Shown here in pieces: positions 7,765-16,432 of a stretch of 64,000 nucleotides of DNA (its first letter is position 1; each line of letters starts with the position of its first letter). The DNA comes from Maritalea sp049801075 (GTDB lineage Bacteria > Pseudomonadota > Alphaproteobacteria > Rhizobiales > Devosiaceae), in assembly GCF_049801075.1 (NCBI RefSeq), contig NZ_JBNAGG010000002.1, positions 558,001 to 622,000 of the forward strand, read 5' to 3'. The position numbers were made by a program, and so were the translations under genes. Below the pieces are notes generated by a model that worked only from the letters and a program-made list of their open reading frames with translations, did not search any database and was not told where the DNA came from.

Positions 7765-8328
7765 ATGAAAATATTTGACCTGCCGATTGAAACTGAACGT
7801 TTGCGTTTGCGGCGTGTGCGCCCCGATGATTTTGATGCGCTCTTTCCCATTCACTCTGATCCAGATGTTTGCCGCTATCTGCCTTATGAGCCGCGCGATA
7901 AAGCCGGGATGCAAGAGGCGCTGGACAAACGCGTGGCGCTAGAAACGCTGGAACCTGGCGGCGATGCTTTGTTTTTGGCTGTCGAGCTAAAGGAAACGGG
8001 CGAGGTTATTGGCGAAGTGCTGCTCTTTTATCTCAATGAAGCTGCGCGGCAAGGCGAAGTTGGCTATGTGTTTTCACCCAAGCACCATGGCAAAGGCTAT
8101 GGCTATGAAGCCACGCGCGCTTTTATGGATAGCTGCTTTGAGAAATTCAATTTGCACCGCATCGCGGCCCGCTGCTCGGCGGCAAATGAGGCATCTTGGC
8201 GGTTGATGGAAAAGCTGAAAATGCGCCGTGAGGCAGATTTTCGCGAACACGAGCTTTTCAAAGGTGAGTGGGATCACATGTATATCTATGCCATTTTGGA
8301 AGATGAATGGCGGGCGCTTCGCAGCTAG
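7765..8328 (+). CDS. GNAT N-acetyltransferase, RimJ/RimL type
   Basis: 187 residues. The opening ETERLRLRRVRPDDFDALF and the acetyl-CoA loop region (FSPKHHGKGYGYEATRAFM, about 110-128), then NLHRIAARCSAANEASWRLMEKL, are typical of the RimJ/RimL/SpeG branch that acetylates protein N-termini or small amines. The acceptor cannot be predicted. It stands alone between the GFA group and trmJ. Confidence 0.87.
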   Translation: MKIFDLPIETERLRLRRVRPDDFDALFPIHSDPDVCRYLPYEPRDKAGMQEALDKRVALETLEPGGDALFLAVELKETGEVIGEVLLFYLNEAARQGEVGYVFSPKHHGKGYGYEATRAFMDSCFEKFNLHRIAARCSAANEASWRLMEKLKMRREADFREHELFKGEWDHMYIYAILEDEWRALRS

Positions 8329-8383
8329 GTCTTGATTTTTGCTGCCTGTCCGCCCTATGTGTCTGCGACTTATGTGAAGGACA

Positions 8384-9205
8384 ATGACCATGGCAGGCAC
8401 GGATAGCTCTAAAGATTTCGAGCTGAAACCCACCCCAGCGGTGATTTTATGCGAACCCCAGTTGGGCGAGAATATTGGCACGGCGGCGCGCGCTATGGCC
8501 AATTTTGGCCTGTGGGACTTGCGCATTGTAAACCCGCGTGATGGTTGGCCGAGTGAGCGGGCGCGTGGCGCCGCAGCCAAGGCAGATCACGTTATCGATC
8601 GGGTGCAAGTTTTTGATCGCGTGGAAGATGCTATTGCCGATTTGAACCTTGTTTACGCCACCACGGCGCGTTCTCGCGACATGTTTAAGCCTGTCATCGG
8701 CCCGGATGAAGCGGCAAATAAATTGGTGCCGCATATCGGCTCTGGCCAGAAGGCAGGCATTTTGTTTGGGCGAGAGCGCTGGGGGCTGAACAATGAAGAG
8801 GTGGCGCTTTGCGATTCAATCGTCACCTTGCCCGTGGAGCCAGCGTTCGCTTCATTGAACATTGCGCAGGCCGTTTTGGTTCTGGCCTATGAATGGCGGC
8901 GGGCGGCTAATGGCGCACAAGACTTGCCGTTTACGGGAGATGTTGGCGAGCCAGCACCGCGTGAACAATTGGTTGGCCTTTATGAGCATTTGGAAGATTC
9001 GCTGGACCGCTCCAACTATTTCAAAGTGGCGGACAAGCGGCCATCCATGGTCAACAATATCCGCTCTATGCTGGGGCGGGCCAAGTTTAATGCGCAAGAG
9101 GTACGCACATTTCGCGGGATTATTGCGGCGCTAGATCGACGCCATGAGCGGCCCAATCCGCACCGTGAAAAGCAAAAACTGCAACAAAAAAAGGACGCCG
9201 AATAG
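8384..9205 (+). CDS. trmJ: tRNA (cytidine/uridine-2'-O)-methyltransferase TrmJ
   Basis: 273-residue SPOUT (trefoil-knot) RNA methyltransferase; TrmJ 2'-O-methylates position 32 in the tRNA anticodon loop using S-adenosylmethionine. The N-terminal PQLGENIGTAARAMANFGL and the knot region GILFGRERWGLNNEEVALCD, then SLNIAQAVLVLAYEW, are diagnostic. ATG 8384 follows AAGGACA. Its stop codon lies inside the terminator hairpin at 9189-9215. Confidence 0.9.
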   Translation: MTMAGTDSSKDFELKPTPAVILCEPQLGENIGTAARAMANFGLWDLRIVNPRDGWPSERARGAAAKADHVIDRVQVFDRVEDAIADLNLVYATTARSRDMFKPVIGPDEAANKLVPHIGSGQKAGILFGRERWGLNNEEVALCDSIVTLPVEPAFASLNIAQAVLVLAYEWRRAANGAQDLPFTGDVGEPAPREQLVGLYEHLEDSLDRSNYFKVADKRPSMVNNIRSMLGRAKFNAQEVRTFRGIIAALDRRHERPNPHREKQKLQQKKDAE

Positions 9206-9215
9206 GCGTCCTTTT
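9189..9215 (+). terminator. Rho-independent terminator of trmJ
   Basis: AAAAGGACGCC pairs perfectly with GGCGTCCTTTT across the 5-nt loop GAATA. The TAG stop of trmJ overlaps the end of the loop. The symmetric A and T tracts allow it to serve the opposing ABC operon as well. Confidence 0.88.
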
Positions 9216-9236
9216 AGGTTTTGAAGGTCGGTTGAA

Positions 9237-10124
9237 TTAGGCTTCGATCAAGCGGCGGCGATATTCGCTTGCAGCGTAGACAAAGCCCGCTGTGATCGCC
9301 AAGCCAATGAACATGTGCAACCAGTTATATTGATTGAGCATGGCCACGATAAAGCTCGCTGCATTGAATGATTCTTGCGTTGCGATTTCTTCCAAAAGGG
9401 CTTCGTTGGCGAACATGTTTTCCAAGCGAAAGGTAATGAAGTTGCCAATATGGCTTTCAAAATTACCAGCGCTAAAGCGGAAGATGCGCTCAGCCAAGAT
9501 CAACAAGCCCGGCACCACAAATGCTAGAGGAATGCTCCAACGTTTGAAAACAGTGGACAGCAAGGCTACCCAAGCGAAGAATGGGGCATACCAAAGCAAG
9601 GCGAGCAGAACCATAACAGCGGCAGAGATGCTCATCTGGATATAAGTGCTGACAAAATTGATCGGATCAGCGGTACTAACACCAGGCACAAACCCTGCAA
9701 TCCAAATTGAGAACAGATAGGCCATCACACCAGCGATCAGCATCCAAACGCCAATTGCCATGGGGAAGATGGTGCCACCGGCCAACACTTTTGAGCCGAG
9801 GATCTTCAGGTCTGATTGCGGCATGCTTTTCCAAAAGAGCAGGCCATTATTCTTCCGGTCTGCGCTGAATGAATCAGCATAGTAGAAGAAAAGAGCAATC
9901 ATCAGATAGACCGTCCACAACACAATCGAGATTGCGTAAAAGGCGGTAAACAATGTGGCTTTTGAATCCATTGTGGTGAATTCAGCCTGGATGTCACTGC
10001 TGCCCAAAATGATGGCGGATGCGAATACAGCAATCACAATCAACGTGATTACAGCAGGTGCAATCAAAAACGCGCCGCGATGTTCCAAAAATTCCCGTTT
10101 TACGAGGGCGATATAGGTATTCAT
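9237..10124 (-). CDS. ABC-2 type transporter permease
   Basis: 295 residues with about six to seven hydrophobic segments (near 20-45, 60-85, 105-130, 165-190, 200-215 and 270-290), the ABC-2 permease pattern. Its start overlaps the stop of the ATP-binding gene by 4 nt. Together with the upstream YtrA-like GntR regulator it forms a three-gene export operon of the kind known from the Bacillus ytr operon, where cell-envelope stress induces it. The substrate is unknown. Confidence 0.85.
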   Translation of the reverse strand: MNTYIALVKREFLEHRGAFLIAPAVITLIVIAVFASAIILGSSDIQAEFTTMDSKATLFTAFYAISIVLWTVYLMIALFFYYADSFSADRKNNGLLFWKSMPQSDLKILGSKVLAGGTIFPMAIGVWMLIAGVMAYLFSIWIAGFVPGVSTADPINFVSTYIQMSISAAVMVLLALLWYAPFFAWVALLSTVFKRWSIPLAFVVPGLLILAERIFRFSAGNFESHIGNFITFRLENMFANEALLEEIATQESFNAASFIVAMLNQYNWLHMFIGLAITAGFVYAASEYRRRLIEA

Positions 10125-11008
10125 ATGATCTCTCCCTTACGGGTATCTTCACGCTGCATTAGCGCGACAAACAAATCTGAAATAGTCGGTGTGCTGACTT
10201 TGCCATATGGCTCCAACTGGTCGTGGCTGACGCCATCGAACACCATGATGGTTTGTCCGAACTTTTGCTCAACATAGATTGGCTTGAGCGCATGTAGGGC
10301 GTCGAGCTCTTTTTCATCAGTGACGAGTTGGTGATAGCGTGTGCCCACATCTTCCATGGGGCAATCGAGCACCAAGTCTCCATCTTTGATAAACATAATG
10401 TCGGTGAGCATAAATTCGATCTCATCAACCTGGTGGGTTGTGATCAACAAAGTACGCTCCTCATGCATATAGTCTTCAAGCAAACGCTTATAGAACCGCT
10501 TGCGATAAGTAATGTCCAAGCCAAGGGTTGGCTCGTCCAAGACTAAAAGTGAAGCATCGATCGCCATGACGATAGCAAGGTGCAGCTGAGCGACCATACC
10601 TTTTGATAAAGCCTTGACCTTTGCATTAGCCCGGATGTCTGTGCCCTCAAGAAATCCATTTGCCTTCTCCCTGGAAAAGTTGGGGTGTATGTCTTCGATT
10701 AAGTCGAACAGTTCGCGCACTCTTAAAAAGCGCGGCAAGCTGGCCACGTCTGAGATGAACGCAATGTCGTTCATCAATTGAGCGCGGTTTTGATAGGGGT
10801 GTTGACCCAGAACGGTGATGTCACCTTCACAATCGGTTAGGCCCAAAATTGCGTTCAAAGTCGTTGTTTTGCCGGCACCATTATGCCCGATAAGGCCCAC
10901 AATACGGCCCTTTGGGATGGTGAAGTTGAGCCCGTGCAAAATCTCATTTTTGTTGAAGCTTTTGCGCAGGTTGCGGGCTTCAATAAGGGGCTTAGCTGTA
11001 TTCGTCAT
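10121..11008 (-). CDS. ABC transporter ATP-binding protein, YtrB-like
   Basis: 295 residues. Walker A GHNGAGKTT lies at 41-49, a divergent signature ALSKGM at 133-138, Walker B LLVLDEP at 154-160 and the H-loop TTHQVDEIEF soon after. The ~60-residue C-terminal extension follows the nucleotide-binding domain. It energises the permease encoded 4 nt into its own stop. Preceded by the GntR gene with a 9-nt gap. Confidence 0.9.
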   Translation of the reverse strand: MTNTAKPLIEARNLRKSFNKNEILHGLNFTIPKGRIVGLIGHNGAGKTTTLNAILGLTDCEGDITVLGQHPYQNRAQLMNDIAFISDVASLPRFLRVRELFDLIEDIHPNFSREKANGFLEGTDIRANAKVKALSKGMVAQLHLAIVMAIDASLLVLDEPTLGLDITYRKRFYKRLLEDYMHEERTLLITTHQVDEIEFMLTDIMFIKDGDLVLDCPMEDVGTRYHQLVTDEKELDALHALKPIYVEQKFGQTIMVFDGVSHDQLEPYGKVSTPTISDLFVALMQREDTRKGEII

Positions 11009-11017
11009 AACTCGCCT

Positions 11018-11371
11018 CTATTCCTCAGCGTGGCGCATCAAATCTTCAATATCCAGATTTAATGCTTTGATTTGTTTCATAATGCGGGGCCATTCATTCT
11101 TTAAGAATGCCTCACGTTCATGCGCCAAAAGCTCCTTGCGCGCGCCTTCAGCAACAAACATGCCTAAGCCTCTTCTCTTTTCGATGACGCCCAAATCAAC
11201 GAGTGATTGGTAGGCTTTGGTGACCGTGAGCGGGTTGACCGACAAGTCTGTCGCAATCTGCCGCACAGAGGGTAGCGCTTCGCCTTCCTTGACCGAGGCT
11301 GATAAAATCATATCGGTCAATCGTTCTCTGATTTGAACAAATATCGGCTGTGTTTCATTCCAATTGTTCAT
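11018..11371 (-). CDS. GntR-family regulator, YtrA subfamily
   Basis: 117 residues: a GntR winged helix (PIFVQIRERLTDMI, then VRQIATDLSVNPLTVTKAYQ) plus a short two-helix tail of about 45 residues. That short tail marks the YtrA subfamily, whose members repress a linked ABC operon. It is the first gene of that operon, and the dyad at 11387-11412 upstream is its likely operator. Confidence 0.9.
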   Translation of the reverse strand: MNNWNETQPIFVQIRERLTDMILSASVKEGEALPSVRQIATDLSVNPLTVTKAYQSLVDLGVIEKRRGLGMFVAEGARKELLAHEREAFLKNEWPRIMKQIKALNLDIEDLMRHAEE

Positions 11372-11386
11372 TGTGTCTCACTCATC

Positions 11387-11412
11387 TAGTGTATTAGAGT
11401 TGTAACACACTA
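11387..11412. promoter_or_regulatory. YtrA-type operator
   Basis: TAGTGT and ACACTA, with inner TTA/TAA pairs, form a 26-bp dyad around GAGTTG. It starts 16 nt upstream of the GntR start codon. YtrA-type regulators bind long spaced dyads of the AGTGTA...TACACT kind, so autoregulation is expected. Confidence 0.6.
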
Positions 11413-11500
11413 AATGGGATATGCAAGTGCTTTTTAAAGTGGTTGGGGCAAAAAAGTTGAACTATATGGCGTAAAGCCCGGATTTAGGCGGGTTTAGCGG

Positions 11501-11529
11501 TTGACTTTTTTGGGGGCGTGATCTAATTC
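11501..11529 (+). promoter_or_regulatory. Sigma-70-type promoter of rpsD
   Basis: TTGACT (11501-11506), a 17-nt spacer and TAATTC (11524-11529). Transcription would begin near 11536, leaving a leader of about 165 nt before the S4 start codon. Confidence 0.55.
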
Positions 11530-11537
11530 AGCGCGAT

Positions 11538-11560
11538 CAATTGGTTGTTTCAATCAATTG
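11538..11560 (+). promoter_or_regulatory. 5'-terminal hairpin of the rpsD leader
   Basis: CAATTGGTTG and CAATCAATTG pair over 10 positions (one G-U) around a TTT loop, at the predicted 5' end of the transcript. It may stabilise the mRNA or take part in S4 feedback. The rest of the leader to 11703 holds no credible ORF. Confidence 0.35.
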
Positions 11561-11703
11561 TGCACCCGGGATCTTCGGTTTTCATGCGCGGTTTATCCGC
11601 AGCAAGCGTGTTTTTCGCAAGGTCTGTCGGTTTCGACTCTTTATATATAGAGGCGGAGCAGAGGAGGGCGCAGTCATTCAAAACGATTAAAGAAGGACGA
11701 GCG

Positions 11704-12321
11704 ATGTCTAAACGCCATTCTGAGAAATATAAAATTGACCGCCGCTTGGGCGAAAATATCTGGGGCCGTCCAAAAAGCCCTGTAAACCGTCGTGAATACG
11801 GCCCGGGCCAGCACGGCCAGCGTCGTCGCGGCAAGCTTTCTGACTTTGGTTTGCAGTTGCGCGCCAAGCAAAAGCTTAAAGGCTATTACGGCAACCTCAC
11901 TGAAAAATCATTTAAGCGTGTTTACAACGAAGCGACACGTTTGAAAGGTGACACTGGTGAGTTGTTGATCGGTTTGCTTGAGCAACGTTTGGACGCATTG
12001 GTGTACCGCGCCAAGTTTGTTCCAACTGTTTTTGCTGCACGTCAGTTCGTAAACCACGGCCACGTGTTGGTGAACGGTAAACGCGTGAACATCCCATCTT
12101 ACCGCTTGCATGTTGGTGATGTGGTTGAAGTTCGCGAAAAGTCAAAGCAAATGGCGCTTGTTTTGGAAGCGACACAATTGGCTGAGCGCGATGTGCCAGA
12201 CTATGTTGACGTTGATCACTCAAAACTGACCGCTTCTTTGACACGTGTTCCTACATTGTCAGACGTGCCATATCCGGTTCAAATGGAACCAAACTTGGTT
12301 GTTGAATTTTATTCTCGTTAA
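11704..12321 (+). CDS. rpsD: 30S ribosomal protein S4
   Basis: 205 residues, the usual alphaproteobacterial length. The start MSKRHSEKYKIDRRLGENIW and GPGQHGQRRRGKLSDFG are diagnostic, and the S4 RNA-binding domain is at about 94-155 (RLDALVYRAKFVPT, HVLVNGKRVNIPSYRL). S4 is a primary 16S rRNA binder and assembly starter. ATG 11704 follows GAAGGA; the open frame back to 11545 is leader. As in many relatives it stands alone with its own promoter and terminator. Confidence 0.98.
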   Translation: MSKRHSEKYKIDRRLGENIWGRPKSPVNRREYGPGQHGQRRRGKLSDFGLQLRAKQKLKGYYGNLTEKSFKRVYNEATRLKGDTGELLIGLLEQRLDALVYRAKFVPTVFAARQFVNHGHVLVNGKRVNIPSYRLHVGDVVEVREKSKQMALVLEATQLAERDVPDYVDVDHSKLTASLTRVPTLSDVPYPVQMEPNLVVEFYSR

Positions 12322-12340
12322 GTCGAGACGAAAATTAAAG

Positions 12341-12370
12341 AAAAGGCCGCCCATTTGGGCGGCCTTTTTT
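12341..12370 (+). terminator. Rho-independent terminator of rpsD
   Basis: AAAAGGCCGCCC pairs with GGGCGGCCTTTT around an ATTT loop, followed by more T residues. It begins 20 nt after the rpsD stop codon and lies before the opposing bacA end, so it may serve both. Confidence 0.93.
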
Positions 12371-12391
12371 GTTTGGGGGTTTGTGATTTTA

Positions 12392-13615
12392 TCAAACAGG
12401 TGATTTCGGCAACGGTGAATCTTTCGGGATTTCCGCTTCAAACTTACGTAGCCGTTTATAGACTGACATTAGCTTGATGATCTGTGGCCACGAATCTACC
12501 AGATATTGCAATGAACTTTCCACGCGGCCGAACGCGTTTGCGACTTGTTGATAAATGCCAAGCGTAATAGCCCCCGACAGAATGGAGGGGCCGAGCGCAA
12601 TGAGCGTGATAAAGTTGGACGCTTGATTGTAGGCCGAGCGCACTAAGTTAAAATAAAGATAGTGGAAAAACAGACGGAAGTAGTTTTTCTGTACATCCAA
12701 ATACAGTTCTTTGACTGTTTGTGGTTGCGCGCGATCCTCAAAATCTTCGGCGTAAACCAGCTCTTTGCGGTAGGCGGCTTCAACTTTCTGGTTGTTGAAT
12801 TCCAGCCCCGGCAATTTGACGCCTACAGCAGCAAGCACCACAGTGCCGAATGCAGCCGAAACGAGTGCGACCCAGACGAGAGAGCCGGGAACTTCACCTA
12901 TCAATGGCAGCGCTGTGATTTGTTGAGAAAGACCCCAGAGAATTGGCAAGAAGACCGTCAAGGTCATCAATGCGTATATGAAGTTTACACCCAGAGTTTC
13001 AACGCCATCTGCAAACCGCATTGCGTCTTCTTGAATACGTTGGGACGCCCCTTCCACATGGCGCAGGTGTGACCAGAAGCTCATATAAAAGAAGTTTATT
13101 GCCGTCCGCCAACGGAACACATAGTGACTGGTGACGAAATTAATCAACACGATCAACAATATATTAGGGGCAGCGACATAAAAGACGAAAATCAGATTTC
13201 CCCAATAGTCTTCCGGTGCGACACTGCCAGGGTCAGTCAGCGCGGTCTGTACAATATTAAAGAAATCGCCGTACCAGTCATTTAGCCATGCTTGCACTTG
13301 CACATTGGCAAATAGCATCAGAACGATTGTGGCAGACCCTACAACCGACCACCAATACCATCTGTGCCGTTGAATAAAGTACCACGGCACACAGAACAGA
13401 TACGTGGACATTATCACATATTGATAGAGCCACACTTTCTGATTGGTCAGAAAGGGCGTGGGGTCGTCGCCGGGATTTGGTGTGAGGATTGGGTCTAGAC
13501 TAATGACGCTTTGAAGCGCTGGGCCGATGGTGAACCAAATCAAAAAGCACAGTGCAGCCCAAACTGCGGCGCTGCCGAAGAAAAGCTTTGGTGCCGGAAA
13601 GAATGATCGAAACAT
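12392..13615 (-). CDS. bacA: SbmA/BacA-like peptide transporter
   Basis: 407 residues, matching SbmA (406). The family is an inner-membrane, proton-driven importer of proline-rich and nodule-type antimicrobial peptides, bleomycin and other cargo; in rhizobia and Brucella BacA is needed for chronic intracellular life and affects very-long-chain lipid A. MFRSFFPAPKLFF at the N-terminus, several hydrophobic helices and the C-terminal VESSLQYLVDSWPQIIKLMS region match. No ATPase domain is present, separating it from the longer ABC relatives. ATG 13615 follows GGGAGGG; the ATG-less extension to 13630 is rejected. Confidence 0.9.
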   Translation of the reverse strand: MFRSFFPAPKLFFGSAAVWAALCFLIWFTIGPALQSVISLDPILTPNPGDDPTPFLTNQKVWLYQYVIMSTYLFCVPWYFIQRHRWYWWSVVGSATIVLMLFANVQVQAWLNDWYGDFFNIVQTALTDPGSVAPEDYWGNLIFVFYVAAPNILLIVLINFVTSHYVFRWRTAINFFYMSFWSHLRHVEGASQRIQEDAMRFADGVETLGVNFIYALMTLTVFLPILWGLSQQITALPLIGEVPGSLVWVALVSAAFGTVVLAAVGVKLPGLEFNNQKVEAAYRKELVYAEDFEDRAQPQTVKELYLDVQKNYFRLFFHYLYFNLVRSAYNQASNFITLIALGPSILSGAITLGIYQQVANAFGRVESSLQYLVDSWPQIIKLMSVYKRLRKFEAEIPKDSPLPKSPV

Positions 13616-13732
13616 ATGAATCCCTCCCAAGATCTGTCACAATTAGATGCATTTATTTGAAGGTGTGCAAACGCTTTCCGGCGATCTCACGAATTTATTA
13701 ACGGCATTTGTGTTATATTTGATCAATTGGTG

Positions 13733-13738
13733 TATAAT
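13733..13738 (+). promoter_or_regulatory. Possible -10 box for the cupin gene
   Basis: A perfect TATAAT lies 71 nt upstream of the cupin start in an AT-rich stretch. The nearest -35-like TTGTGT is 19 nt away, which is long. Weak call. Confidence 0.3.
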
Positions 13739-13809
13739 TCAGGCCATATTTTTAATTTTTGACGTTTAAAACTATCGAAAAAACGACATTGCGCAATTGC
13801 AGGTGAAAT

Positions 13810-14199
13810 ATGCGTGTCAAATTTGACGACTTGCTAGAAAAGCTCCCGGGGCCGGCCACGCGCAAGTGGCCGAACGGTGTTTGGTTTGCGCCTGCGTTTT
13901 CCTCAGATACGCTTTCGGTTCAGCTCTATACGCCCAAAACAGGCACCTATCCCGCACCGCCGGGTGTGAACATCATTTACATTGCTATTCGTGGCCGTGC
14001 AGATATCTCAATTGCGGGCGATCGCCATGAAATGCAGATGGGCGATGTGGTGCCGGTTGAAGCTGATGTGCCGCATGAATTTATGAGCTTCACCAGTGAT
14101 TTCGCTGTATATGTGGTTTTCTGGCGCTCGCTGGCGCAAATCAAAGAACGTGAGAAAGCGAAGGCTGAAGCGAGGCGCAAGGCGGAAGAAAACGCCTAA
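13810..14199 (+). CDS. Cupin-domain protein
   Basis: 129 residues with one cupin barrel: the region IIYIAIRGRADISIAGDRHEMQMGDVVPVEADVPHEF (two conserved cupin motifs) lies at about residues 56-92. The metal-binding histidine set is incomplete (only H80 and H89 stand out), so enzyme activity is uncertain. The C-terminus is a charged helix (EREKAKAEARRKAEE). Followed 51 nt later by ttcA. Confidence 0.72.
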   Translation: MRVKFDDLLEKLPGPATRKWPNGVWFAPAFSSDTLSVQLYTPKTGTYPAPPGVNIIYIAIRGRADISIAGDRHEMQMGDVVPVEADVPHEFMSFTSDFAVYVVFWRSLAQIKEREKAKAEARRKAEENA

Positions 14200-14250
14200 A
14201 CGGCTTTATTCTCGTTGCAAATAGCGATATGCCGGGGCGTGTATCAATTT

Positions 14251-15072
14251 ATGAGCGTGCCCATGGATCAGTCCACCACACCCATTCAAAATCTATTTGC
14301 GGACATGCCAAAATCGGTTGAGTTTGGCAAGCTGCGCAAGCGTTTGTTGCGGCAGGTGGAAACCGCGCTAAACACCTATCATATGCACGATGTTAAAGGG
14401 CGCTGGTTGGTCGCGCTTTCTGGCGGCAAAGATTCATATGGGTTGCTGGCGCTGTTGTTGGAATTGCAATCACGTGGCGTGCTGAAGCAAGAGATATTGG
14501 CGTGCAATTTGGATCAGGGCCAACCAAATTTTCCCAAGGAGATATTGCCGAGCTATCTTGACAGTTTAGGCATTTCTCATCGCATCGAATATCGCGACAC
14601 CTATTCCATTGTGACGGATAAGGTAGCTGAGGGAAACACTTATTGTTCACTCTGCTCTCGATTAAGGCGGGGCCACCTATACCGCATTGCGCGGGAAGAG
14701 GCATGTTCTGCCGTTGTGTTGGGACACCATCGTGACGATGTTTTGGAGACATTTCTGCTCAATATGTTCTTTGGGGGCAAGATGGCGACAATGCCACCAA
14801 AGCTGATCAATGATGAGGGAGATTTGGCGGTGTTGCGGCCGCTTTCCCTGTGTGAAGAGCAGGATTTGCTAAAATTTGCTGACGGGATGCAATTCCCAAT
14901 TATCCCTTGTGATCTGTGCGGATCGCAAGATGGATTGCAGCGGCAAATGATGAAACAGATGCTTGTTGATATGGAACGGAAGTCGCCGGGGCGGAAGGAC
15001 CGCATGTTTGCGGCCCTGCAGAATGTGAATGCCAGCCATTTGCTGGATCCCAAATTGTTCGACTTTTCCTAA
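14251..15072 (+). CDS. ttcA: tRNA 2-thiocytidine(32) biosynthesis protein TtcA
   Basis: 274 residues. ATP-pyrophosphatase P-loop SGGKDS at 57-62; CxxC pairs at Cys132/Cys135 and Cys220/Cys223, which in TtcA bind the Fe-S cluster that delivers sulfur to C32 of tRNA. The second region GHHRDDVLETFLLNMFFGG is conserved in the family. Start: ATG 14251 is the first ATG, with ATG 14263 as alternative; the ribosome binding site is weak. trmJ, which also modifies position 32, lies 5 kb upstream. Confidence 0.9.
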   Translation: MSVPMDQSTTPIQNLFADMPKSVEFGKLRKRLLRQVETALNTYHMHDVKGRWLVALSGGKDSYGLLALLLELQSRGVLKQEILACNLDQGQPNFPKEILPSYLDSLGISHRIEYRDTYSIVTDKVAEGNTYCSLCSRLRRGHLYRIAREEACSAVVLGHHRDDVLETFLLNMFFGGKMATMPPKLINDEGDLAVLRPLSLCEEQDLLKFADGMQFPIIPCDLCGSQDGLQRQMMKQMLVDMERKSPGRKDRMFAALQNVNASHLLDPKLFDFS

Positions 15073-15086
15073 AGCAGTTTGCCCGA

Positions 15087-16325
15087 TTATTGGCCGGGCG
15101 CAATCGCTGCGAAATGGTCGGCGCGTTTTTCTCTGATTGGCAAATGCAGCGCGGCGGACAATAGACCAATCATCATGCCCAGATACCAAACCAGATCATA
15201 ATTGCCTGTTAGGTCAAAGCTGACACCGCCGAGCCATACGCCGAAGAATGAACCAATTTGGTGCGACAGGAAGGCAAAGCCGTACAACATACCCATATAT
15301 TTGGGGCCGAAGAAATTGGTCACTAAGGCGGCGGTTGGCGGCACAGTAGCCAACCACAACAAGCCCGTGATTGCGGCAAAGATATATGTGGTCCATTCCG
15401 AAATCGGCAAGAGCAAGAAAAGCCCTGTGATCACAACGCGGCTGAGATAGATGCTTGCCAGTAGAAATTGTTTCGGCAAACGCCCAGCAAGGTAGCCGGC
15501 GCCCAGAGAGCCGACAATGTTAAACAGGCCGATCAAGGCCAATGCCCAGCTGCCAACGGTGGGGCTGAGGCCACATTGCACGAGATAGGCAGGCATGTGC
15601 ACCGTGACGAACGCCAAATGGAAGCCACAGACGAAGAAGCCTGCCACCAACAAAACATAGGACCGATATTTGAATGCCTCGCGCAGCGTTTCAAACAATG
15701 GCATATCGCGGCCATCATCTTCTTGGTGCTCGGTTTTGCCGCGCAGGAAGAATGACAGTGGAATGATCGCCAATAGGGTGATGGCGAAGATCAACAACGC
15801 ATTTTGCCAGCCAAAGCCGTTGATGAGTTGTTGGCCGACGGGTGCGAATACGAATTGGCCTGCGGAGGAGGCAGCCGTTGCAATACCAAACACAAAGCTG
15901 CGTTTTTCTGCTGGAACGGCTCGGCCGAAGGCAGCCATAACGACGGCGAAGGAGGCTGTGCCGATGCCGAGGCCCATCAAAAGGCCGGCGCCGAGGAACA
16001 AGGTGAGCTCAGTGCCGCCATAGGCCAGCAAAAGGACGCCGAGAGAATAGATGATTGTGCCAATGATCAGCGTTTTGGCTGTGCCATGCTTATCGGCGAA
16101 GCCACCAGCGATCGGCTGGATCAAACCCCAGATGAGGTTTTGCACCGCAAAGGCCAAGCCCCAAGTTTCGCGTGACCAGCCAAACTCTGATGTGAGTGGC
16201 AAGGTGAATAGACCAGCGGTTGACCGCACACCAAAGGACATCATCGCGATCAAACAGCCTGATATAATGATCAAGGTGAGCGGATTGCGCGCAGTTGCGG
16301 CGGGAGTTGTGGCAGTGCTGGTCAT
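15087..16325 (-). CDS. MFS transporter (monocarboxylate/oxalate-formate antiporter-like)
   Basis: 412 residues with about 12 membrane helices and the loop 2-3 signature GGFADKHGTAK. The N-terminal LPLTSEFGWSRETWGLAFA and the long charged central loop (RGKTEHQEDDGRD) fit the MFS branch that includes oxalate/formate antiporters and monocarboxylate carriers. The substrate is not predictable. It converges on ttcA with 14 nt between stop codons. Confidence 0.82.
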   Translation of the reverse strand: MTSTATTPAATARNPLTLIIISGCLIAMMSFGVRSTAGLFTLPLTSEFGWSRETWGLAFAVQNLIWGLIQPIAGGFADKHGTAKTLIIGTIIYSLGVLLLAYGGTELTLFLGAGLLMGLGIGTASFAVVMAAFGRAVPAEKRSFVFGIATAASSAGQFVFAPVGQQLINGFGWQNALLIFAITLLAIIPLSFFLRGKTEHQEDDGRDMPLFETLREAFKYRSYVLLVAGFFVCGFHLAFVTVHMPAYLVQCGLSPTVGSWALALIGLFNIVGSLGAGYLAGRLPKQFLLASIYLSRVVITGLFLLLPISEWTTYIFAAITGLLWLATVPPTAALVTNFFGPKYMGMLYGFAFLSHQIGSFFGVWLGGVSFDLTGNYDLVWYLGMMIGLLSAALHLPIREKRADHFAAIAPGQ

Positions 16326-16432
16326 CGATATCTCGCAAGGTTAGGCACATAAATTGCACTGATAGACGGAAATGGGCAAATCAAAATTATTGATCCCCAT
16401 TTCACCGCCCGACAGGCTAGCGCCTTTATATG

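Noticed and set aside
11545..11703. 53-residue upstream extension of rpsD
   Set aside because: S4 proteins start at MSKRHSEKY; the upstream frame is leader RNA.
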